Assembly (NCBI GenBank): GCA_905192625.1
Contig: CAJJLI010000161.1
Location: 1 to 5,913 of the forward strand
DNA: 5,913 bases
Source of the DNA: an uncultured Clostridium sp.
GTDB lineage: Bacteria > Bacillota > Clostridia > Lachnospirales > Lachnospiraceae
Reading direction: 5' to 3'
Positions 1-4,965 of the stretch are shown here, piece by piece (the stretch's first letter is position 1; every line of letters starts with the position of its first letter). Made by a program: the position numbers and the translations under genes. The notes beneath the pieces are model-generated. The model saw only the letters and a list, made by a program, of their open reading frames with translations, was not told where the DNA came from and did not search any database.

Positions 1-428
1 CCATCATAATTACTTACATAATTGCGATATTCACCAAAATACGGAGCAAATACTATAACTTCATCTTTCGGATTAAGTAAAGTCTTTAATATTACATTTA
101 GTCCACCAGCAGCACCTACTGTCATGATTAAATTTTCTTTACGAAAACTTGTGTGATATTTGTTATTCACCGAATTAGCTATAATTTCTCTTACGTCTTC
201 ATAACCTGCATTATTCATATAACCATGTACTAAATTTTGAGGTTCATTTTTTAGTATTTGAATATATGCTTCTTTTATTTTTTCTGGTGGTTCAACACTT
301 GGATTTCCTAAACTAAAATCAAAAACATTTTCAGCTCCATAAATCTTAGCCATATTTTTGCCCTCTTCAAACATGGCACGAATCACTGAGCTCCCCTTTA
401 CTAAATCAACCATCTTATCTGCTATCAT
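1..428 (-). CDS. PLP-dependent aminotransferase, class I/II (partial, C-terminus off the window)
   Basis: This is the N-terminal 142 codons of a fold-type I (aspartate aminotransferase-like) enzyme; the rest lies beyond base 1. The frame is open from the ATG at 428. That ATG has an AGGAGG site at 434-439 with a 5-nt spacer. Visible family features are the N-terminal segment FDFSLGNPSVEPP (residues 36-48), the HGYMNNAGYEDVRE stretch (68-81) resembling the substrate-side 'Y.G..LR' region, TVGAAGGLNV (103-112) at the PLP-phosphate-binding turn, and the VIVFAPYFGEY segment (124-134) whose aromatic residue normally stacks near the cofactor. The Schiff-base lysine is not in the window, so activity cannot be judged. 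The family transfers amino groups between amino acids and 2-oxo acids in the cytosol; the substrate cannot be told from this fragment. It starts 15 nt after the kinase-like gene and is probably co-transcribed with it. Its position behind a branched-chain amino acid importer suggests, but does not show, an amino-acid metabolic role. Confidence 0.88.
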   Translation of the reverse strand, partial: MIADKMVDLVKGSSVIRAMFEEGKNMAKIYGAENVFDFSLGNPSVEPPEKIKEAYIQILKNEPQNLVHGYMNNAGYEDVREIIANSVNNKYHTSFRKENLIMTVGAAGGLNVILKTLLNPKDEVIVFAPYFGEYRNYVSNYD

Positions 429-443
429 TGTAACCTCCTAATA

Positions 444-1070
444 TTACCCCTTCTTCTTACGAATGTTCATGTAGTCAACGACAATATCAACACATTTTTC
501 AAATCCTAATTTACTACTATTTAGACACAGGTCATAATTAGCAGCATTTTGCCAATCACGTCCTGTATAATACTTATAATAATCCGCTCTATGTGTATCA
601 ATTGAAATTATTTTTTTCTTAATTTCTTCTTCCGATAATGAACTCATGCCTTTTAATGTTTCCACACAATCATCAAACGGTGCGTGAACAAATATTTTAA
701 TCACATTTTCTGCATCTCTTAAAACATAATCTGCACATCTACCAACGATTACGCATGATTCTTGAGCTGCTAATTCTTTAATGACCTTTGCTTGGTAATG
801 AAACAAATTATCATTGGATACAAATTCATCATTGTCTGGCGGAATTACTTCCCCTTTATAAGTTTTTTTTGCAATTCTAAACAATAGACTCTTCTTAAGT
901 TTTTCATCCGCTTTTACAAACAATTCTTCATTAATTCCACTCTCATCAGAGGCAAGTCTCATTAATTCTCTGTCATAGTAATGAACGCCCAAACGTTCTG
1001 CAAGCATCTTACCAATGGTTCTACCGCCACTTCCATATCCTCTTGCAATTGTAATTACAAAATTATCCAT
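444..1070 (-). CDS. Cytidylate kinase-like family protein
   Basis: A 208-residue cytosolic P-loop protein of the cytidylate-kinase-like group (Pfam Cytidylate_kin2 type). The N-terminus ITIARGYGSGGRTIGKML (residues 6-23) carries a modified P-loop, GYGSGGRTIG. This replaces the classical GxxGxGKS/T pattern and is typical of the group. Further family-like segments are HYYDREL (30-36), SCVIVGRCADYVLRD (105-119), KIFVHAP (125-131), THRADYYKYYTGRDW (159-173) and YDLCLNSSKLG (179-189), matching the core, LID-like and C-terminal parts of NMP kinases. Length is close to canonical Cmk (about 220). Whether it phosphorylates CMP is unknown; many genomes with this family also carry a true cmk, so a different or regulatory phosphotransfer role is possible. 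The start at 1070 has an AGAGG site at 1076-1080 with a 5-nt spacer. The C-terminus is lysine-rich (RKKKG). It lies 85 nt after livF and 15 nt before the aminotransferase gene, with no terminator between the pair. Confidence 0.9.
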   Translation of the reverse strand: MDNFVITIARGYGSGGRTIGKMLAERLGVHYYDRELMRLASDESGINEELFVKADEKLKKSLLFRIAKKTYKGEVIPPDNDEFVSNDNLFHYQAKVIKELAAQESCVIVGRCADYVLRDAENVIKIFVHAPFDDCVETLKGMSSLSEEEIKKKIISIDTHRADYYKYYTGRDWQNAANYDLCLNSSKLGFEKCVDIVVDYMNIRKKKG

Positions 1071-1085
1071 GGGAACCTCTTTCTA

Positions 1086-1124
1086 CAATGATACACTTCG
1101 AATTCAAAAAAGAACGTATCATTG
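1086..1124 (-). promoter_or_regulatory. Perfect 9-bp inverted repeat in the leader of the kinase-like gene
   Basis: CAATGATAC (1086-1094) and GTATCATTG (1116-1124) are exact inverted copies with a 21-base spacer; the centre-to-centre distance is 30 bp, close to three helical turns. The repeat sits 16 nt upstream of the kinase-like start codon and directly downstream of a TATAAT. The stem is AT-rich, the loop is long and no T-run follows on the transcribed strand, so a terminator is unlikely. It could be an operator for a dimeric regulator or a weak RNA hairpin. The inverted repeat is seen directly; its role is inference. Confidence 0.45.
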
Positions 1125-1152
1125 ATTATACTATTCATTGTTTTTGCTAGAA
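1125..1152 (-). promoter_or_regulatory. Candidate weak promoter for kinase-like gene and aminotransferase
   Basis: A perfect TATAAT lies at 1125-1130 on the minus strand. The best -35 at a 16-bp spacing is TTCTAG (1147-1152), matching consensus only at the first two bases, and there is no TG extension. Any promoter here would be weak or activator-dependent. It would start transcription around 1118, inside the first arm of the adjacent inverted repeat. In an AT-rich genome a lone TATAAT can arise by chance. Confidence 0.3.
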
Positions 1153-1155
1153 TCC

Positions 1156-1893
1156 TTACTCGCCTAAATAGGCCTTTTTTACTGAGTCATTATCCATAAG
1201 TTCCTTCGCGTCTCCCTGAAGTACGATATTACCAGTTTCAAGTACATATGCACGATTGGCAATGGATAGTGCTTTTTTTGCATTTTGCTCTACTAAGAGT
1301 ACAGTTGTTCCACTCTTGCTGATTTCTTCAATAATCTTAAAGATCTCAGATACAAATAACGGTGACAATCCCATCGATGGTTCATCCAGTAATAAAATCT
1401 TAGGATGTGACATCAAAGCACGCCCCATCGCAAGCATCTGTTGCTCTCCACCAGATAATGTACCTGCAATTTGTTTCTTTCTCTCCTTAAGTCTAGGAAA
1501 ACGCTTATAAATCATGTTAAGAGTTTCTTCCATCTCTTTTCTATCATTTCTTGTATAAGCGCCCATAATCAAATTATCATAAACAGAAAGTTCTGCAAAA
1601 ATTCTTCTACCTTCTGGAACATGCGCCATGCCATAAGATACGATTTTATGCGCAGGAGTCTTTCTTAAATCAACTTTTTCTATCGTCCCTTGTTTCATTG
1701 TTGCGTCAAATAAAATACTTCCGTCTTTTGCTGGAACCAAACCTGTTATCGTATGCAAAATCGTTGTCTTTCCCGCTCCATTTGCACCAATAAGAGCAAT
1801 TACTTCGCCTTCATTTACTTCAAAGGAAATTCCTTTAATGGCCTGAATCATTCCATAAGACACTTTTAAATCCTTTATTTCCAACATTGCCAT
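1156..1893 (-). CDS. livF: Branched-chain amino acid ABC transporter, ATP-binding protein LivF
   Basis: A 245-residue cytosolic ATPase, one of the two nucleotide-binding subunits of the LIV importer. Walker A is GANGAGKT (36-43), the ABC signature LSGGEQ (146-151) and Walker B ILLLDE (166-171). LivF-specific marks are HVPEGRRIF (91-99) at the Q-loop and LLVEQNAKKAL (199-209), where Gln203 replaces the usual switch histidine; both are normal for LivF and separate it from LivG. The C-terminus YLGE is also typical. Between beta-strand residue 63 and the VPEGRR motif it is about nine residues longer than my recollection of E. coli LivF (segment ATMKQGTIEKVDL). The ATG at 1893 has AGGAGG at 1903-1908 with a 9-nt spacer; that site overlaps the livG TAG stop (1907-1909), consistent with translational coupling. 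It is the last gene of the transporter block; no terminator is visible behind it. Confidence 0.97.
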   Translation of the reverse strand: MAMLEIKDLKVSYGMIQAIKGISFEVNEGEVIALIGANGAGKTTILHTITGLVPAKDGSILFDATMKQGTIEKVDLRKTPAHKIVSYGMAHVPEGRRIFAELSVYDNLIMGAYTRNDRKEMEETLNMIYKRFPRLKERKKQIAGTLSGGEQQMLAMGRALMSHPKILLLDEPSMGLSPLFVSEIFKIIEEISKSGTTVLLVEQNAKKALSIANRAYVLETGNIVLQGDAKELMDNDSVKKAYLGE

Positions 1894-1906
1894 CTGTCAT
1901 TTCCTC

Positions 1907-2665
1907 CTATTCACCAAGATATGCTGTTACTACTTGAGGATTATTTAACACTTCATTGGTCTTTCCTTGCGCTAAAACTCTACCAAAGTTTAGTACAGTA
2001 AGTTCCTCACAAATACCTGACACTAACTTCATATCGTGCTCAATTAAAAGTATCGTCATATCAAATTCATCTCTTACAAAACGTATGGTATCCATAAGTT
2101 CTTTCGTTTCATTTGGATTCATTCCTGCGGCAGGTTCATCCAATAATAAAAGTTTTGGCTTGGTTGCCAATGCCCTTGCAATTTCTAATTTTCTTTGCTT
2201 ACCATATGGTAAATTAGATGCTAGTAAATCTGCCTCTTTTTCTAAGTCAAATACTTTTAACAATTCCATCGCACGAGCTGCAATTTCTTTTTCTTTCTTA
2301 AAGAATAGTGGCAATCTTAAAATTCCTGTCGCACCAGAATACTCGTATTGATTATGCAATCCAACGCTAACGTTCTCAAGAACGGTTAGATTTGAAAATA
2401 ATCGTATATTTTGAAAGGTTCTTGCTATTCCAGCATGATTTATATTCATTGTTTTCATACCAACGATGTCTTTTCCATCTAAAATTATTCGACCATCCGT
2501 TGGCTTATATACGCCTGTTAAAAGATTAAAAATCGTCGTTTTACCTGCTCCATTTGGCCCGATCAATCCATACATTTGACCTTTTTTAATCTGTACACTA
2601 AAATCATCGACTGCTCTAAGGCCACCGAAAGAGATTCCTAAGTTTTTAACTTCTAATAATGCCAT
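1907..2665 (-). CDS. livG: Branched-chain amino acid ABC transporter, ATP-binding protein LivG
   Basis: A 252-residue ATPase that pairs with LivF on the cytosolic face of LivH/LivM. Walker A is GPNGAGKT (36-43), the Q-loop [10 protein letters not shown] (81-90, Gln85), the signature the LivG-type variant [15 protein letters not shown] (152-166), Walker B LLLLDE (172-177) and the switch histidine His210 in LLIEHDM. The AAGMNP D-loop region (179-184) and the long helical insert around 105-130 are also LivG-like. Unlike LivF it keeps the canonical Q-loop Gln and H-loop His, so the LivG/LivF pair should have two unequal ATP sites. The ATG at 2665 is preceded by AAGGAGGC (2675-2682) within the end of livM, and only 2 nt separate it from the livM stop. 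This tight packing supports one transcript and equal dosage of subunits. Confidence 0.97.
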   Translation of the reverse strand: MALLEVKNLGISFGGLRAVDDFSVQIKKGQMYGLIGPNGAGKTTIFNLLTGVYKPTDGRIILDGKDIVGMKTMNINHAGIARTFQNIRLFSNLTVLENVSVGLHNQYEYSGATGILRLPLFFKKEKEIAARAMELLKVFDLEKEADLLASNLPYGKQRKLEIARALATKPKLLLLDEPAAGMNPNETKELMDTIRFVRDEFDMTILLIEHDMKLVSGICEELTVLNFGRVLAQGKTNEVLNNPQVVTAYLGE

Positions 2666-2667
2666 AT

Positions 2668-3756
2668 TTACTTAGCCTCCTTCGTTTGCTTTTTATTTCT
2701 TTTTAATTTATGAATCACCATATTACGAAATTCCTCTGCTTTTGGATTATTGCTTACAATCATGGTAACAATTAATACAATTGCATATATAAGCATACGA
2801 TATTCACTTAAGCCACGTAGTAATTCTGGCAATAATGTTAAGATTACCGCTGCAATAATGGAGCCACGAATATTACCGATTCCACCAAGTACAACAAAAA
2901 CAAGGATCATAATTGACATATTATATCCAAAGTTTTTTGGAAGTGCAGTAAGTGTTGATAAATTATGAGCGTATAATACACCTGCCACACCCGCTAACGA
3001 TGCCGAAATAGAAAATGCCATTAACTTATATTTTGTGATATTAATACCAACTGATTCTGCTGCAATTCGGTTATCTCGAATTGCCATAATTGCTCTACCC
3101 GAACGAGAATTGATTAGATTATTAACTACAAACAAAGTTACCAGTACTAAAACAATACCGATTGTAAATGTGGCATCCTTTGGAGTTCCTGTAATACCTT
3201 GAGCTCCCTTTATGATAATTTGACCATCCTGCTCTAAATTCAAAGACATAGCATCCTTCATAGAAAAGTGAAGTCCTTTACTATCAACGCCTAAATAAAT
3301 AACATTCATTACATTTTTAATAATTTCCCCAAATGCTAGTGTTACAATTGCCAAATAGTCTCCCTTTAACCTTAGTACAGGAATTCCTATTAATATTCCA
3401 AAGAGTGCTGCAAACAGAGCACCAATTAAAATAGCTAGAAAGAAACGTACCCCAGCAACTGGTATCACATCCTTCATGCACTTTGAAAACACAGCACCTG
3501 CAAATGCACCAACACACATAAACCCTGCGTGCCCTAAACTTAATTCTCCTAAAATTCCAACGGTTAAGTTAAGTGAAATTGCTAAAATAGCATAAATACA
3601 TAAAGGAACTAAAATACCTTTCATTAAGTTAGACATTGACCCTGCTGAAATCATAATTTGAACAAGTACAAATGCTAACAACACCATGCAATACGTAATT
3701 AAACTACTTCTTGTTTTTTGATTCATTTTCCCGAATTTTATATTTTTTAATCCCAT
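2668..3756 (-). CDS. livM: Branched-chain amino acid ABC transporter, permease LivM
   Basis: A 362-residue integral membrane permease that forms the translocation path with LivH. A basic N-terminal tail is followed by hydrophobic segments at about 19-37, 46-68, 74-92, 104-127, 132-154, 197-213, 244-262, 279-300 and 322-335. Family motifs are GELSLGHAGFMCVGAF (70-85), LRLKGDYLAIVTLAFGEI (128-145), GITGTP (187-192), the cytoplasmic EAA-type loop SGRAIMAIRDNRIAAESVGIN (219-239) that docks on the ATPases, and GGIGNIRGSIIAA (291-303). The C-terminal end lacks the common 'P.GL.G' motif and instead ends in a charged tail rich in Lys; I found no frameshift that would restore it. The ATG at 3756 has an AGGTG site (3763-3767, 6-nt spacer) overlapping the livH TAG stop. 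An internal Met11 is possible but has a poorer site. Confidence 0.95.
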   Translation of the reverse strand: MGLKNIKFGKMNQKTRSSLITYCMVLLAFVLVQIMISAGSMSNLMKGILVPLCIYAILAISLNLTVGILGELSLGHAGFMCVGAFAGAVFSKCMKDVIPVAGVRFFLAILIGALFAALFGILIGIPVLRLKGDYLAIVTLAFGEIIKNVMNVIYLGVDSKGLHFSMKDAMSLNLEQDGQIIIKGAQGITGTPKDATFTIGIVLVLVTLFVVNNLINSRSGRAIMAIRDNRIAAESVGINITKYKLMAFSISASLAGVAGVLYAHNLSTLTALPKNFGYNMSIMILVFVVLGGIGNIRGSIIAAVILTLLPELLRGLSEYRMLIYAIVLIVTMIVSNNPKAEEFRNMVIHKLKRNKKQTKEAK

Positions 3757-3765
3757 CTCTCACAC

Positions 3766-4647
3766 CTATACTTTCTCTTGAATATTCTTACCTAAAATAC
3801 CAGTAGGTTTCACCAAAAGTACAACGATTAATACTGCAAACACGATTGCATCAGATAATTGTGAAGAGATATAAGCCTTGCTCAGAATTTCTATAATTCC
3901 AAGTAAAATACCACCAATAAATGCTCCTGGTATGGAACCAATTCCACCAAATACTGCCGCTACGAATGCTTTGATCCCAGGCATTGCACCTGTATATGGA
4001 GTTAAAGATGGATATGATGAACACAATAGAACACCTGCAACAGCAGCCAATGCTGAACCAATAGCAAATGTGATTGCTATTGTACTATTCACATTAACAC
4101 CCATTAATTGAGCAGCCCCTTTATCTTCTGATACTGCTAACATTGCACGTCCGATTTTTGAATATTTAATAAAAATAGTTAAAACTACCATAATAACGAT
4201 ACAAGAAATGATAGTTACAATTGTTTCTCCAGATATTGAAATCTTACCATTTGCTAATTTTAGCGGTGCTAAAGTAACTACAGAGGTAAAAGATTTTGTA
4301 TTTGCACCATAGATAAGTAACGCTACGTTCTGCAACAGGTAACTAACGCCAATTGCAGTAATTAATACCGCCAATTTTGATGCTTGTCTAAGTGGTTTAT
4401 AGGCGATACGTTCTACCGTAACTCCAAGAATTGTACAAACACAAACAGATATTATTATTCCAAGTACTGGTGGTAATCCCATAGTACTAACTGTTGAAAA
4501 TACTACAAATCCACCTACCATTATGACATCACCGTGAGCAAAGTTTAGCATTTTAGCTATACCATATACCATTGTATAGCCAAGTGCAATGATCGCATAA
4601 ACACTGCCTAGGCTGATTCCATTAATTAAATAAGTTATAAAACTCAT
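3766..4647 (-). CDS. livH: Branched-chain amino acid ABC transporter, permease LivH
   Basis: A 293-residue membrane permease, partner of LivM. From the chosen start it reads MSFITYLINGISLGSVYAII, and hydrophobic segments follow throughout (about 7-29, 40-58, 60-78, 92-113, 143-161, 188-210, 225-255, 265-280). Family motifs are GYTMVYGIAKMLNFAHGD (23-40), ERIAYKPLR (79-87), the EAA-type loop GRAMLAVSEDKGAAQLMGVN (166-185), KAFVAAVFGGIGSIPGA (226-242) and LLVKPTGILGK (277-287). Colinearity with E. coli LivH (308 aa) is clear along the whole length. The frame could begin 15 nt earlier at an ATG at 4662. However, the ribosome binding site AGAGGTG (4653-4659) lies between the two ATGs, 5 nt before 4647, and no site precedes 4662, so 4647 is preferred. 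The gene opens the HMGF block and has its own promoter at 4720-4748. Confidence 0.96.
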   Translation of the reverse strand: MSFITYLINGISLGSVYAIIALGYTMVYGIAKMLNFAHGDVIMVGGFVVFSTVSTMGLPPVLGIIISVCVCTILGVTVERIAYKPLRQASKLAVLITAIGVSYLLQNVALLIYGANTKSFTSVVTLAPLKLANGKISISGETIVTIISCIVIMVVLTIFIKYSKIGRAMLAVSEDKGAAQLMGVNVNSTIAITFAIGSALAAVAGVLLCSSYPSLTPYTGAMPGIKAFVAAVFGGIGSIPGAFIGGILLGIIEILSKAYISSQLSDAIVFAVLIVVLLVKPTGILGKNIQEKV

Positions 4648-4652
4648 ATTAA

Positions 4653-4659
4653 CACCTCT
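4653..4659 (-). promoter_or_regulatory. Ribosome binding site that fixes the livH start
   Basis: AGAGGTG, 5 nt upstream of the ATG at 4647. It falls inside the longer alternative reading from the ATG at 4662, which itself lacks a Shine-Dalgarno sequence. This supports the 293-residue form of LivH over a 298-residue form. Confidence 0.8.
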
Positions 4660-4719
4660 CATTAATTGTTACTTCATTTTTCGTTGCATCATTTATTCTA
4701 AGCGAAAAGATTTCTCATT

Positions 4720-4748
4720 ATTATAGCACAGAAGCAAAGTGGAAACAA
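4720..4748 (-). promoter_or_regulatory. Sigma-A-type promoter for livHMGF
   Basis: On the minus strand, TTGTTT (4743-4748) is followed by a 17-bp spacer and TATAAT (4720-4725), with a TG extension just before it (TGC at 4726-4728). A perfect -10, ideal spacing and the extended -10 make this the best promoter in the window. The start point would be near 4713, leaving a 5' leader of about 65 nt to the livH ATG at 4647. Being downstream of the livK terminator, it would let the permease and ATPase genes be expressed apart from livK. Confidence 0.75.
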
Positions 4749-4749
4749 G

Positions 4750-4765
4750 AATTTTCCAATTTTCC
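4750..4765. repeat. Tandem 8-bp repeat next to the livH -35 box
   Basis: AATTTTCC occurs twice head-to-tail (4750-4757 and 4758-4765), ending 1 bp upstream of the -35 hexamer at 4743-4748. Read on the minus strand it gives GAAAATT twice. That equals one half of the CodY box (AATTTTCWGAAAATT), but the other half is not in place, giving only about 9 of 15 matches. It may be an AT-rich UP-like element or a regulator site; the role is unproven. Confidence 0.5.
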
Positions 4766-4829
4766 TATGTACCTACTTACTTGACAACGTGATTCTAACC
4801 CCATGAATAGACTTTGAATTTTTCATTCT

Positions 4830-4878
4830 TTTGTACATGTCTAGAAAATTGCATTGCAATTCCTTAGACATGTACAAA
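4830..4878. repeat. 49-nt concentric inverted repeat (dyad)
   Basis: The outer arms TTTGTACATGTCTA (4830-4843) and TAGACATGTACAAA (4865-4878) are perfect 14-bp inverted copies. Inside them AATTGCA (4847-4853) and TGCAATT (4855-4861) form a second perfect inverted repeat about the same centre, base 4854. Only three positions per side (4844-4846 and 4862-4864) fall outside the symmetry. Neither strand has a T-run after the stem, so it is not a standard intrinsic terminator. It may be a protein-binding dyad, a strong RNA hairpin or a copy of an extragenic palindromic element. Confidence 0.85.
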
Positions 4879-4893
4879 GCTTATATGCTTTGT
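4874..4893. repeat. Small inverted repeat overlapping the large dyad
   Basis: ACAAAGC (4874-4880) and GCTTTGT (4887-4893) are exact inverted copies with a 6-base loop. The first arm shares bases 4874-4878 with the outer arm of the 49-nt dyad, so in RNA the two stems compete for those bases. Confidence 0.65.
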
Positions 4894-4899
4894 TCTTTA

Positions 4900-4938
4900 A
4901 TTCAAAATAGAGGGCTATCCATTAGGACAACCCTCTAT
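4900..4938 (-). terminator. Intrinsic terminator downstream of livK
   Basis: On the minus strand, 28 nt after the livK stop, a 14-bp stem forms between 4925-4938 and 4907-4920 with a 4-base TAAT loop. The pairing is complete apart from two G-U pairs, and the base of the stem is ATAGAGGG/CCCTCTAT. A short T-run (TTTT, then GAATT) follows. The T-run is brief, so termination may be partial, which would allow some readthrough from livK into livHMGF. Confidence 0.8.
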
Positions 4939-4965
4939 GGGCCTAGCATACTGTAAAGTTAACTA

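Larger units (their letters stand above)
4648..4965 (-). other. Intergenic region between livK and livH
   Basis: This 318-base non-coding stretch holds, in transcription order, the livK terminator (about 4900-4938), a small hairpin (4874-4893) that overlaps a 49-nt concentric dyad (4830-4878), an unassigned stretch (4766-4829), a tandem 8-bp repeat (4750-4765), the livH promoter (4720-4748), and a leader of roughly 65 nt with the livH ribosome binding site. A seven-codon ATG...TAA frame in the leader (MMQRKMK) has no ribosome binding site and is not called. No T-box, known riboswitch core or tRNA is recognisable to me. Confidence 0.75.

Noticed and set aside
1256..1668. Plus-strand open frames within livF (and similar ones within livG, livM and livH)
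   Set aside because: They are antisense to well-supported genes, lack ribosome binding sites and show no recognisable domain or coherent protein character.
3317..3517. 66-codon minus-strand frame inside livM, rich in Cys and Trp
   Set aside because: It is an out-of-frame shadow of livM with atypical composition and no independent support.
4648..4662. ATG at 4662 as the livH start
   Set aside because: It has no Shine-Dalgarno sequence and the good AGAGGTG site lies downstream of it, correctly spaced for the ATG at 4647.
4676..4708. Hairpin in the livH leader from TTTTCG (4703-4708) and CGAAAA (4678-4683)
   Set aside because: Only six mostly A-T pairs with a loop of about 19 bases; it is likely chance and does not sequester the ribosome binding site.
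4759..4787. Second minus-strand promoter, TTGTCA (4782-4787) with GAAAAT (4759-4764)
   Set aside because: The -10 matches only 4 of 6 in very AT-rich DNA and lacks a TG extension; the promoter at 4720-4748 is clearly better.
4781..4809. Perfect TTGACA on the plus strand (4781-4786) as a divergent promoter
   Set aside because: No acceptable -10 lies 15 to 19 bp downstream (best about 3 of 6), and no plus-strand gene follows.
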